Source: a virus. Taken from it: a stretch of 57,883 nt of DNA. Position numbers and translations under genes: made by a program. Shown here one piece after another: positions 50,169 through 57,883 of the stretch (position 1 is its first letter; every line of letters begins with the position of its first letter). The notes under the pieces are model-generated. The model saw only the letters and a program-made list of their open reading frames with translations. It did no database searches and was not told the origin of the DNA. The stretch spans positions 1 through 57,883 of IMG/VR virus record IMGVR_UViG_3300028025_002279; one strand, written 5' to 3'.

Positions 50169-51242
50169 TTAAAGTCTAAACATTGTACTTACCATTTCAT
50201 CATAGTCATTTGTGTTTGCAGCACTTGAAGACCTTGGCTGATTACTATAGTCTATATTCTTCATACTCTTAAGGATATCAGCTTTCGCTTTAGACACAGC
50301 CTGTGTCACCATTGACGAAAGAATCTTATCCCTATTCTGTAAAAAGTATACATCCTCAGCCAACTGTTTAGTATCGTATCTTCCATCCTTGAAGTAACGA
50401 TTACCATAGAACGTCTCAAGGTCGAAACTTTTCAGCACGCCTTGAAGGCCAGCCTTGTCTTCTTGTGTGATGTTATATTTACCGTCAAATTGGACATCCT
50501 CGTCCTTATAATTGACTGCAAATCCATCAAAGTTTCTAAGTCCATCATCAATGCTCGATTCGAACACCTTTCTGGACTCTTCATAGGCTAACCTTTGTTC
50601 TTCTTGTTGTCTTGTCAGATACTTGTTTATAGCATCTTGCGATGGTTCTGCACTTTGCATCTGACTAAGAATATCTGGAAAATCAATGTCCTGTCTTAGT
50701 TCTTGGAGATTTTCTTTAGCTTGACTAACCATCTTCTTCATTTCTCTCTGAATAGCCTTAGTCTGCTTCTCCAATTGTTTTCTTTTGCTGACGATTTCTT
50801 CTTCTGTTAAGAGGTCTTCATCAAAGTCTTTCTCTACAGTAAACTTTAATTGAAACTCTTCCTCAATTTCTTCAGGAGTTAACTCTGGATATTCATAAGC
50901 CATTTGTAGCTTAATAACATCCTCGTCACTCATATCGTCAAGACTTGAAAGAACTTTTTGTTCATAAAGCATATCAGCTAAATCTGATATATCTTTATTT
51001 ACAAGCTTGTCATAGATAGTTTTTGAGAAGTCATCCTTCCATTCGTAGGATACTGGCTCATTAACTGCTACTTCTTCTGTTTTTGGTGTAGCTTCTACAG
51101 CAGGTTCTACATTTGTAGGCTCTGACTGTGCTACTGTGCTTTCTTCTACTACTGCCTCTGTTTGTACTGGCTCAGACTGAATAGGTTCTGAGTTTTCTTT
51201 TACATAGGAGTTCGAATCAAATGGATTGAATGTTTCTGACAT
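50169..51242 (-). CDS. Scaffold-like protein (357 aa)
   Basis: A very acidic, helical protein. The first 70 residues are low-complexity (Glu/Val/Pro/Thr) and likely disordered. Residues about 135-230 form long charged coiled coils (KQLEKQTKAIQREMKKMVSQAKENLQELRQD). The C-terminus is polar (NDYDEMVSTMFRL). This is the classic composition of a phage capsid scaffolding protein, and it lies between portal and capsid genes. A TATCTTTG box is 15 bases upstream. Confidence 0.82.
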   Translation of the reverse strand: MSETFNPFDSNSYVKENSEPIQSEPVQTEAVVEESTVAQSEPTNVEPAVEATPKTEEVAVNEPVSYEWKDDFSKTIYDKLVNKDISDLADMLYEQKVLSSLDDMSDEDVIKLQMAYEYPELTPEEIEEEFQLKFTVEKDFDEDLLTEEEIVSKRKQLEKQTKAIQREMKKMVSQAKENLQELRQDIDFPDILSQMQSAEPSQDAINKYLTRQQEEQRLAYEESRKVFESSIDDGLRNFDGFAVNYKDEDVQFDGKYNITQEDKAGLQGVLKSFDLETFYGNRYFKDGRYDTKQLAEDVYFLQNRDKILSSMVTQAVSKAKADILKSMKNIDYSNQPRSSSAANTNDYDEMVSTMFRL

Positions 51243-51257
51243 GGTTGATTATTTTTA

Positions 51258-51265
51258 CAAAGATA
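51258..51265 (-). promoter_or_regulatory. Putative -7 box TATCTTTG for scaffold/capsid
   Basis: On the minus strand TATCTTTG lies 15 bases before the scaffold ATG at 51242, in the gap after the portal gene. It would let scaffold and capsid be made in larger amounts than portal. Confidence 0.55.
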
Positions 51266-51269
51266 TAAA

Positions 51270-53576
51270 TTATTGTTGCATTTCTTCAATATCACCTTCT
51301 TCTGCCATCTGCTCATCTTCCATTTGCTGCATAGCCTGTTGTTGCATTATCTGCATTTGTTCAGCTTGCTTCTTCTGGAAATAGGCATCAACAACAGCTT
51401 GTAGTTCTGGACTGAGTGGTTTACCTAACTCATAAGATTTCATTAATATATCTTGTACAAATTGTTGTTCAGATAAATCCTGTTTCATCTTCATCTCTGT
51501 CTGAGTAACAGCTAATTTACCTTGTGCCTGCATTTGTTCAAGCTGCATATCTGATTGCGCCTTAACCTGAATAGATTGTTGCTGCACTTGTGCATTCATT
51601 TGAGAGTTAGCTTGTGCTTTCTCCATATCCTCTTTAGCCTTCCTTTTCTTTGCCTTAGCTAAATACATCTCAGCGAGTTTAGTGTTTTTTATGCTTCTAA
51701 CCCTAAACGCATCCTCAAAATCTATAACACCAGCAGAAAGTGCTGTCTGAATCATAGCTTCAATAAATTGTCTCTCCTTATCATCTGGAAGTATATTTAT
51801 TTTAACATCAAATACCTTACCATCTATATCTTGAGGATTTAAATATTCTCTATATTGCTGTCCTCCATATAATACTGAGTCATAAAGTAACATAGAAATC
51901 TTAAGTGCTGTCTGCTGATAGATAGATAAGAATGAATCATATATAAAATCAGTAGCATTGTTAGATGCTGCTATCTGCTGCTGTTGAACGCCAAGTCCAA
52001 GCTTTGGATTTACAGAAGCACCTTCTCTATATTCATTTACACCAATCTCATCACGTAATCTGTCTAAGTAGTGGTTATAAACCAAGATAAGCTCTTGAAT
52101 CTGTCCAACACTAGAACTATTAGGAGCTTCAGAAATTGGTAGTCCATTTTGCTGGTCTCCATCCTCTGTTCTCCTTCTATAATATATATTACCAGTTTGG
52201 TCGTATATCTTTTGAATTTCTAGTGGGCTTATATTTTTACCTTGACCAAGACTAATATCAGACAATGAGTCGATATCTATAATCAGACCAGAAGGTCTAA
52301 GTTTAGCTATAAGCTGTTGAATCTTAAGGTGAGCCAAAGTCATCTGCCTTATAGAAGTCTCCATCCTTTCAGGTAGAGCCATGTTTATAAGGTCAAGATT
52401 CTCATACATATATAGAGAATAACTGAAGTGTACCTCAGACATTTCTTTAGCCGTATTAGGCTTAATCATGTTCTTAAGTATACCCCACTCCAACATTAAA
52501 TCAGTACCCATAACATATACGCCTCTATAAATTACGTACATGTCTTTCTTGATTACTTCTTTATTATCGCCAAGTCTTTGAGGTTCTTTCTCCTTTCTTT
52601 CTACTATAAGGTTTCCAAACTTATTAATCTTTGCTTGGTAAATCATTGTATCTATACTCTTAATCTCAAAGTCTATAACATCAACAGTCCAATCATCATA
52701 TGGCCTGTCTAAAGAGAATCTATATCTTTCGTCCCACTTAACAGTCTGATTGAACTGTTTAGACTTCTTGGCAATCTCGAACATTTTAGCTTCATCGAGA
52801 TTTGGGTAGTTATTTCTGATGTCGATAATCTTCATAGATACAACCTCACCAAGAAAAGAAACATCCCTAAAATCATCATATTCCGAGAAAGAATAAATGA
52901 GGTTTTCTGGTACTACTCTTCTGATATTTATCTTCCCATTCTGTGCTACGCTTACCTTAGTTGCTGCAACACCAGTCTCAATTAAGTCTTCTATAATTTT
53001 TCTTTTAATTACCTCCCAACCATTCATATGGCTAACGTAATCTATACCTTTTTCAAAAAGTATCTCCTCTGGTAATTGATATTCCATACCAAAATACAGT
53101 TCTAGCTCTTCATAATCTTCTGGAGTAAATTTACCTTCTGCCATTAATTTAACACCAGTCTGTTCTTCTATTTGTCTAACTTGGTCACCAAAATTCATCC
53201 TAAACTCAGCCTCATCTTTATCATATCTCTTCCTCTTTGTTGATATAGGGTCTACAGCAGTTGCTTTTGCAACCTCGCTTCTCTTCATAAATCCACCTAT
53301 AATTACCTGCATAAACTTAGGTGCAATAGCTGGAGCTTTCATATCTAGGTTTACAAAAGCCTCTTTTCCGTCTACATTTAATAGGTCTAAGAATTCTGAC
53401 ATAGGCTGTCTACCTCTGGCAAACATCCTGTTCTTTTCGAACTTCTTATTCCTTCTGTTAAAGTATCCGCTATTGAATGCTCTCTCAATAAATCTAGATA
53501 TCTTTAGTCCCTCCTTATCTTCCTTCTTCAACCTTGAGTTGGAGAGGTGGAAGTTTAGTATATTTTTATTTTCCAT
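51270..53576 (-). CDS. Portal protein (768 aa)
   Basis: A 768-aa protein of the length typical for large podovirus portals. N-terminal helices, PMSEFLDLLNVDGKEAFVNLDMKAPAIAPKFMQVIIGGFMKRSEV near residue 57-102, and a middle section with RLRPSGLIIDIDSLSDISLGQG. It also has the portal-typical EYREGASVNPKLGLGVQQQQIAASNNATDFIYDSF stretch, and a long Gln/Met-rich coiled-coil C-terminus (QAQSDMQLEQMQAQ-like) forming the barrel. It would form the dodecameric ring at the DNA-entry vertex, receiving TerL. Confidence 0.88.
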   Translation of the reverse strand: MENKNILNFHLSNSRLKKEDKEGLKISRFIERAFNSGYFNRRNKKFEKNRMFARGRQPMSEFLDLLNVDGKEAFVNLDMKAPAIAPKFMQVIIGGFMKRSEVAKATAVDPISTKRKRYDKDEAEFRMNFGDQVRQIEEQTGVKLMAEGKFTPEDYEELELYFGMEYQLPEEILFEKGIDYVSHMNGWEVIKRKIIEDLIETGVAATKVSVAQNGKINIRRVVPENLIYSFSEYDDFRDVSFLGEVVSMKIIDIRNNYPNLDEAKMFEIAKKSKQFNQTVKWDERYRFSLDRPYDDWTVDVIDFEIKSIDTMIYQAKINKFGNLIVERKEKEPQRLGDNKEVIKKDMYVIYRGVYVMGTDLMLEWGILKNMIKPNTAKEMSEVHFSYSLYMYENLDLINMALPERMETSIRQMTLAHLKIQQLIAKLRPSGLIIDIDSLSDISLGQGKNISPLEIQKIYDQTGNIYYRRRTEDGDQQNGLPISEAPNSSSVGQIQELILVYNHYLDRLRDEIGVNEYREGASVNPKLGLGVQQQQIAASNNATDFIYDSFLSIYQQTALKISMLLYDSVLYGGQQYREYLNPQDIDGKVFDVKINILPDDKERQFIEAMIQTALSAGVIDFEDAFRVRSIKNTKLAEMYLAKAKKRKAKEDMEKAQANSQMNAQVQQQSIQVKAQSDMQLEQMQAQGKLAVTQTEMKMKQDLSEQQFVQDILMKSYELGKPLSPELQAVVDAYFQKKQAEQMQIMQQQAMQQMEDEQMAEEGDIEEMQQ

Positions 53577-53584
53577 AATTATAG

Positions 53585-53592
53585 CAAAAGTA
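53585..53592 (-). promoter_or_regulatory. Putative -7 box TACTTTTG for portal gene
   Basis: On the minus strand TACTTTTG lies 8 bases before the portal ATG at 53576, in the short gap after the terminase gene. No -33 TTTG at standard spacing. Confidence 0.5.
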
Positions 53593-53607
53593 CAAAAACT
53601 TAATATG

Positions 53608-55623
53608 CTACAGCCTGATGCTGAAAGTCTTAATCGGTATCACAGAATATTCCTTTTCCTTCTTGGCCACCTCAACAGCCACCCCAGATAACAAGCTAAT
53701 CATAAATGCCACACTTCTATCGTATGGGGTTCTGTTTTCATGGTCATACTGCAATAGTTCCTCAAGCAGGTCAATGTATACAACCTTATCGCAATGATTC
53801 TCAATATATGATATACATGTATCTAGCTGCCTAGCCATAGCAAATGCATCTCCAGATGTAACCCCGTATTTGTGAACGGTCCTACGTCTATGCTTATCTA
53901 TAGCAGATTCTGGAGTTCTCATAAGGTAAGACCTAAATCCTTTATTTGAAAAGTAGTCTACGAAATCGTCACCAACGTCATTCTCGTAACATGCACGATA
54001 TCCCCAAAATACAGCACCCTTCAACATCTCATCGTGGAACATAGATTTCATTCTTGGTCTATCTACATATTCAGCAATAGGCATACACGTATTATTTGGG
54101 TCAGAAGGGTCTAGCCTTTCAAATACGTAGCATACTCCCATAGAGCCCTTTCCTGATATTACAGACGACTTAAATGGGTCAATCCCTGACACGTACTTAT
54201 GTGCGTTACCCGGAACCCTAGAACCGTCTACCTCTATAAATTTATTAGCTTCTGTCTTATCTGGTATCTTATAGGCTATCCAAGAGCCCTCTGGGTCGTC
54301 AGCCCAATCTACCGTCCTCTCGTTTTTCCAGTATAGCCTAATTCTTCTAAGGGCAACTCTTTCCTCCTTTAAGAAGTCTATCTGGTTGTATATCTTCTCA
54401 GAGTTGAAGTAACACTTCTTTTGGTCAATCATAAATGCTTCCTCCTCAGTAAAAGGGTTCATCCTTATCTCTTCACTAAGTGCCTTCTTATCTTTAATGA
54501 TTGCCCTCTGTGAAAGAAGGTAATCCTTAGCACCCATAGTTATATTCATTCCGTATCTTTCCTTGATGTACTCCTTCTGCTTTTCAGTAGGGGTATCTAT
54601 TATAGACATACCGAACTCGTCTATAAATCCTTCATATCCATCGTAGGCAGGACAGAAATATCTATAAAGACCAGTAGCTGTATATGCATCATCGAATTGA
54701 GAGCTTCCTTCAAACAACATCTTGTATGGTTCACCACCACTCTTGGCATCGTTTGCTGTAGATGGGATGATACAGAATCCTACCTTAATTGCACCCTTCA
54801 TCATCGTCTTCTTTACAATAGGCCAGTACTGATTTACGGGTACTTCTTTTGGCCACTTACCAGCCTCATCCATGAGTAGGGCAGTTACCCTACCAGAGTC
54901 GTAAGAGTTAAGTGCTGTATTCTTAAAACTAATTTTAGACTCAAGACCAATATCATCGTCAAACACCTGACCTTTCTCTCTTCCCTTAGTCTTTCTTTTA
55001 TCTTTCTTCTTTCTAAATACCAACTCAGTCTTCGTCTCTTCATCTTCTGCTCTAGGCTTAAAGAATACTGGCAAGTTTCTGTATCCGTTCATTACCATAT
55101 ATACGAATGCATCAGATGCGTCCTTACCAGTCTTAGATACGATACCACAGAATGACTTTCTCTGTGTTATAGCTTTCCATACAATGTAACAGGTAGCTTG
55201 TGATGTAGCACCCTCACGACGCTTCTTAATTCTTATAACTCCAAAGCATTGTGGTATCTTCTCACAGTATTCTTGAAAGTAAAAGTATCTTCTGTCTACG
55301 TCACGGTAGTCAGGAAAGTTACCATCTTCTAGCGTCCAATAGTTAAGATAGAAATAGTGTAGTCCATTTATATATGTAGGATTACCATCATTATAAAACC
55401 AATAACCATCATTAATCCTAGCCCACTCTCTCTTGATAAAATTTACGTGTTCATCAGCATATACAGCAGAACCATCTTCATCAAACTCTAGGTCATGAAA
55501 AGACTCTGGTATCTGAATCCTAGTAAACTTTTGCTTAGAAGATTTGTATAGGTCTATGCTAGACTTAGCAGGAACTTCAGGAGTCTTATATGTAATTCCG
55601 TATATATTATGTTCTTGTATCAC
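53608..55623 (-). CDS. terL: Terminase large subunit (671 aa)
   Basis: DNA-packaging motor. The ATPase domain has a Walker A-type IKKRREGATSQ at residues 132-142, Walker B plus catalytic Glu in TALLMDEAGKW at 247-257, and a following coupling region. The nuclease domain begins with the motif I Asp in SGIDPFKS at 479-486. Later acidic motifs occur in CYENDVGDDFVDYF and near YDRSVAFMISLL. It cuts and translocates phage DNA into the prohead through the portal encoded next. It overlaps by 4 bases the upstream gene, the candidate small subunit. Confidence 0.93.
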   Translation of the reverse strand: MIQEHNIYGITYKTPEVPAKSSIDLYKSSKQKFTRIQIPESFHDLEFDEDGSAVYADEHVNFIKREWARINDGYWFYNDGNPTYINGLHYFYLNYWTLEDGNFPDYRDVDRRYFYFQEYCEKIPQCFGVIRIKKRREGATSQATCYIVWKAITQRKSFCGIVSKTGKDASDAFVYMVMNGYRNLPVFFKPRAEDEETKTELVFRKKKDKRKTKGREKGQVFDDDIGLESKISFKNTALNSYDSGRVTALLMDEAGKWPKEVPVNQYWPIVKKTMMKGAIKVGFCIIPSTANDAKSGGEPYKMLFEGSSQFDDAYTATGLYRYFCPAYDGYEGFIDEFGMSIIDTPTEKQKEYIKERYGMNITMGAKDYLLSQRAIIKDKKALSEEIRMNPFTEEEAFMIDQKKCYFNSEKIYNQIDFLKEERVALRRIRLYWKNERTVDWADDPEGSWIAYKIPDKTEANKFIEVDGSRVPGNAHKYVSGIDPFKSSVISGKGSMGVCYVFERLDPSDPNNTCMPIAEYVDRPRMKSMFHDEMLKGAVFWGYRACYENDVGDDFVDYFSNKGFRSYLMRTPESAIDKHRRRTVHKYGVTSGDAFAMARQLDTCISYIENHCDKVVYIDLLEELLQYDHENRTPYDRSVAFMISLLSGVAVEVAKKEKEYSVIPIKTFSIRL

Positions 55624-56237
55624 TCTCTCAAGAATTTATTTGTAAATCTAGATAGTTTATTGAACATATCTACACCAGTTCCAGTTAGTGAGAATATTCT
55701 CCTAGCATCACCGGGTTTCTTTGCAATCAATACTACCAGACCTCTCTTAATAAGTTTATTTACTGTTGCGTAGAACGCTACATTAACATTCTTCAGTGTT
55801 GTCTCAAAGTCCTTCTTATCAAAAAACTCATACCTACCTGCCCACAATAAAAATGAATATTCCTTCACGTCTAGGTTATAGATACTCATAACCGTGTGGG
55901 TCTGAAACAGAAAATTAGCTAGATGCTTAACCTTGTAGTTGTTAACAGCTATCTTGTTCATAGCATCTCTGTATCCTTCCCTTCTGAACCTTTTTACCTT
56001 ATATGCGTTCTTATATCTTAGCTTTTCTATCTGCTGCTCCTTTCCAAATATGAGCTGGTCTTTTCTGAATAATACCCATCTTAGTCTATCGTATCTTTCC
56101 TTCCACTCGTTTCTTACTTTTTTTACTTTACCCTGTCTCCTTTCTTGCCTTAGCTTTAGTTGGGCTACATGGTTTCTCAGTCTTTTAATCTCATTAAGTA
56201 AGTCTTCAGTTGGACTATTCTTAGTAAAATACTTCAT
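55620..56237 (-). CDS. Candidate terminase small subunit (coiled coil + winged helix)
   Basis: A 205-aa protein. Residues 8-90 are a highly basic coiled coil (IKRLRNHVAQLKLRQERRQGKVKKVRNEWKERYDRLRWV). Residues about 115-200 look like a MarR-type winged helix (NVAFYATVNKLIKRGLVVLIAKKPGDARRIFSLTGTGVDMFNKLS). DNA binding by both parts and an ATGA overlap with terL fit the small terminase role, although classic small subunits have the DNA-binding domain at the N-terminus. Confidence 0.65.
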   Translation of the reverse strand: MKYFTKNSPTEDLLNEIKRLRNHVAQLKLRQERRQGKVKKVRNEWKERYDRLRWVLFRKDQLIFGKEQQIEKLRYKNAYKVKRFRREGYRDAMNKIAVNNYKVKHLANFLFQTHTVMSIYNLDVKEYSFLLWAGRYEFFDKKDFETTLKNVNVAFYATVNKLIKRGLVVLIAKKPGDARRIFSLTGTGVDMFNKLSRFTNKFLRE

Positions 56238-56527
56238 CGTACTAATTCTTCTATGAGTGGCTTTCTTCTAGCCTTATCCTTCTCTTCGTCTCCAGATAGC
56301 TGGTTGTCCATCCTAAGCTTTTTCATAACCTCATTAATTTCACCTACACTACCAAATAGCTTAAGCACCCTCTCCCAAGAACCATCGTTTCTATCTGACA
56401 GGTCTAGTTTTGTTAGGTCGCTATTATTTAATAGTCCTGTAATCTCGTTGAGTTTACGGTTTAGGGCATAGTATGAACCTACTATACCATCTGATTCGTA
56501 CATCTTTATTTTATCTTCTAATTTCAT
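56234..56527 (-). CDS. 97-aa helical protein, unknown
   Basis: A charged helical protein (KIKMYESDGIVGSYYALNRKLNEITGLLNNSDLTKLDLSDRNDGSWERVLKLFGSVGEINEVMKKLRMDNQL). It is coupled by 4-base overlaps to both neighbours. No family is recognised. Its place between the GroES-like gene and the small terminase suggests a packaging or assembly accessory. Confidence 0.68.
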   Translation of the reverse strand: MKLEDKIKMYESDGIVGSYYALNRKLNEITGLLNNSDLTKLDLSDRNDGSWERVLKLFGSVGEINEVMKKLRMDNQLSGDEEKDKARRKPLIEELVR

Positions 56528-57120
56528 CCTTTTCCTATACAGTCTGAGTATTTTAATCTAATTATACTGCTTCTCTTACCACCTATATTGTGGGTAATCT
56601 CATAGTCAGAATATTTGTACACTACAGCTATATCTCCAACTTCAAAGTCTGTTATAGAGTCTGGTTTGTTAACCACCCTCATCATCGTATCTAGCTTTTT
56701 CTTCTCTGTTAAGATAATCCCACCCGGACTTAGTGTATCTTCTTCATACATCCTCTCTACAATCATGAATCCATCTAAGCATATTATCTCTTCGCCACAG
56801 AAACCGAAATAGACGAATTCTTCTTCGATTGAGTGTAGTCTGGTAGTTGTGTCAGGATAGATATCCAATTGATTGTCTGCGTTGATTGCGTTGTGGTGTA
56901 CGAGTACATCTGTTCCTGCTTTTAAGTTTTTATAATCTGTTAATAGTGTAGCTTGTGTAGGATTAGATACTTTACCATCCCAAGAGAATGAAGTATCTAC
57001 AAATAGTTCTATTTCTTTACCATCAGGTCCTGTAACCAAGTGGCTATCCTTAGAACCTTTCTTAACTGAAACGATTACACGTTTACCTACAGGCCTTATT
57101 GTATTGTATAAGTGCTCCAT
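56524..57120 (-). CDS. Double GroES-like (chaperonin-10) protein
   Basis: A 198-aa protein with two GroES-type beta-barrel signatures: IRPVGKRVIVSVKKGS at residues 9-24 with VLVHHNAIN later, and GFMIVERMYEEDTLSPGGIILTEKKK at about 115-140 followed by NKPDSITDFEVGDIAVVYKYSDYEI. A normal GroES has one barrel and about 97 residues, so this looks like a fused tandem pair. Phage co-chaperonins such as T4 gp31 assist capsid folding with host GroEL. Its position upstream of the packaging and capsid genes fits that. The double form and the weak mobile-loop match make the call moderate. Confidence 0.68.
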   Translation of the reverse strand: MEHLYNTIRPVGKRVIVSVKKGSKDSHLVTGPDGKEIELFVDTSFSWDGKVSNPTQATLLTDYKNLKAGTDVLVHHNAINADNQLDIYPDTTTRLHSIEEEFVYFGFCGEEIICLDGFMIVERMYEEDTLSPGGIILTEKKKLDTMMRVVNKPDSITDFEVGDIAVVYKYSDYEITHNIGGKRSSIIRLKYSDCIGKG

Positions 57121-57167
57121 GTTTATATGATTGGTTTTTGACGGCTATAACCGCCGTAATAACAAAG

Positions 57168-57473
57168 TTACTTAAATCTTTCTCCTTTGCCTGAACTTTT
57201 TCCTGAACGATATACTTGAGAGCCTCTGCTCCATAGATAGTGGTATGCCCACCATCCAGCAGATAGCTTAGATGAGTTAGCTTCCTTTGCGTGTCTTTTC
57301 CTATACTGTGCTCTAGCTTCTGGTGAATAGTTAGATGAGTAGCCTTTTGCTCCAAATCTTACAAGCCTAACCTTATCGCCTTCTTTAGCAAGTACAACCT
57401 TCTTATGTACGCCATCATTAGCATCTTTAGGTTTGTTATATCCTGAGAATTTTTCACCTCTATATTCTATCAT
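57168..57473 (-). CDS. Small basic phage protein (101 aa)
   Basis: A basic, Tyr/Ser-rich protein with VRLVRFGAKGYSSNYSPEARAQYRKRHAKE and SSKLSAGWWAYHYLWSRGSQVYRSGKSSGKG. The FGA.GYS......AR..Y..RHAKE...KLSA.WWA pattern recurs in small conserved proteins of marine and freshwater phages, with no known function. It overlaps the upstream acidic gene by 4 bases. Confidence 0.75.
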   Translation of the reverse strand: MIEYRGEKFSGYNKPKDANDGVHKKVVLAKEGDKVRLVRFGAKGYSSNYSPEARAQYRKRHAKEANSSKLSAGWWAYHYLWSRGSQVYRSGKSSGKGERFK

Positions 57474-57694
57474 TTCATTTTGCTTTTAAGCATCATTAAT
57501 ATCATAGCTTTTTTCTTATCATGAATTCCATTCATTTTACCATGCATTTTTTCATGCATTTTACCTTTTCCATACTCCTGTTCTTTATCATCATCTTCTT
57601 CATCTTCCATCTCGTCTTCCATTTCATCTTCCTTCATTTCCTGAAGTTTTTTATTAGCCAATATTTTGACTATTTCTTTCATATTTAATTTCAT
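57470..57694 (-). CDS. Acidic Met/His/Lys-rich protein (74 aa)
   Basis: N-terminal helix, then a run of Glu/Asp (residues 20-38) and repeats GKMHEKMHGKMNG. The Met/His repeats could bind metal, but low complexity makes any claim weak. It is coupled by 4-base overlaps to both neighbours, as are most genes of this cluster. Confidence 0.65.
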   Translation of the reverse strand: MKLNMKEIVKILANKKLQEMKEDEMEDEMEDEEDDDKEQEYGKGKMHEKMHGKMNGIHDKKKAMILMMLKSKMK

Positions 57695-57883
57695 GACCTA
57701 AACTTTTTTACTTTTTGTGCTACTTTTTTTGGCTGTGCTACGAACTGTTTTCCCTGTTGGTTTCCCTTTGCTTTTGCTTGGTTTGTCTGCTGCTTTTCGC
57801 TTTCGCTTAGGCTTTTCCAAGCTCTCTCCGGTAAATACCGACGCTTCCCCTCCGAAGGCTTCCCAGAGGATGTCATCCATTTC
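57691..57883 (-). CDS. DUF5872-like basic protein, cut by the window edge
   Basis: The readable 63 residues (KWMTSSGKPSEGKRRYLPER..., AWKSLSESEKQQTNQAKAKGNQQGKQFVAQPKKVAQKVKKFRS) match the C-terminal pattern of DUF5872-type proteins: RYLP..A...L...E...T...K....GKQF..QPKK.A.K...FR. They occur in many phages and algal viruses with unknown function. The ATG at 57876 is an internal Met, and the frame runs off the right end. If 57883 joins 1, it stays open to an ATG at 98-96 on the minus strand, giving about 96 residues. Confidence 0.7.
   Translation of the reverse strand, partial: KWMTSSGKPSEGKRRYLPERAWKSLSESEKQQTNQAKAKGNQQGKQFVAQPKKVAQKVKKFRS

Noticed and set aside
57083-57355. 90-aa minus-strand ORF overlapping the 101-aa gene
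   Set aside because: It lies mostly in another frame of the 101-aa gene, which has the conserved-looking sequence and coupled start.
57698-57880. Alternative minus-strand frame starting MDDILWEAFGG
   Set aside because: It overlaps the DUF5872-like frame, which has a recognisable RYLP...GKQF..QPKK pattern. This frame is a basic low-complexity shadow.
1-57883. CRISPR arrays, insertion sequences, integrase or attachment sites
   Set aside because: No regularly spaced repeats, no transposase, no integrase and no flanking direct repeats were recognised.

Overview
The window looks like most or all of the genome of a tailed phage (podovirus-like) that infects a member of the Bacteroidetes. The host assignment rests on three things seen here. 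First, a TAnnTTTG box, the -7 element of Bacteroidetes promoters, sits just upstream of twelve genes, several with a TTTG box about 19-20 bases further upstream. Second, start codons are preceded by A-rich tracts rather than Shine-Dalgarno sequences. Third, the replication protein carries a VirE_N/BT4734-type primase-like domain, which is typical of this phylum. The set of large terminase, portal, scaffold-like protein, major capsid protein, ring/connector proteins, a 1152-aa tail protein and a very large internal virion protein resembles crAss-like and related Bacteroidetes podoviruses. That resemblance is an inference from gene order and protein texture, not from a search.

Layout. Positions 236-20195 are almost all plus strand. 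They hold about 40 small, mostly unrecognised early proteins, two tandem DnaA domain-IV-like proteins, a dNMP kinase, an ERF annealing protein, a PD-(D/E)XK exonuclease, an SNase-like nuclease, an SSB-like protein, a primase-helicase, two further PD-(D/E)XK nucleases and a calcineurin-type phosphoesterase. No DNA polymerase, RNA polymerase or integrase is visible, so the phage presumably uses host polymerases. One small holin-like gene (7904-8053) points the opposite way. Positions 20225-57883 are almost all minus strand. Read right to left they encode small packaging-side proteins, a GroES-like protein, a putative small terminase, TerL, portal, scaffold, capsid, connector/tail proteins, a 2718-aa polyvalent protein, two repetitive tail-fibre proteins and the lysis genes. 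The two halves converge at about 20.2-20.5 kb.

Non-coding RNA. The most unusual part is around the ERF gene. On its 5' side is about 515 bases without a gene, beginning with a strong intrinsic terminator whose loop is complementary to an upstream segment. On its 3' side is about 355 bases without a gene, containing a possible pseudoknot followed by a 175-nt RNA with a near-perfect tRNA(Leu)-like acceptor stem, D arm and T arm. That RNA has an extra 8-bp hairpin inside the D loop and roughly 70 extra bases in the anticodon region.

Regulation. Eight intrinsic terminators are visible. On the late strand four terminators precede host-type promoter boxes, so the capsid gene and the lysis genes lie in separately initiated units. 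Many early genes overlap by 4 bases (ATGA), which implies translational coupling. The right-hand end cuts through a gene. If the molecule is circular, that reading frame stays open across the junction.
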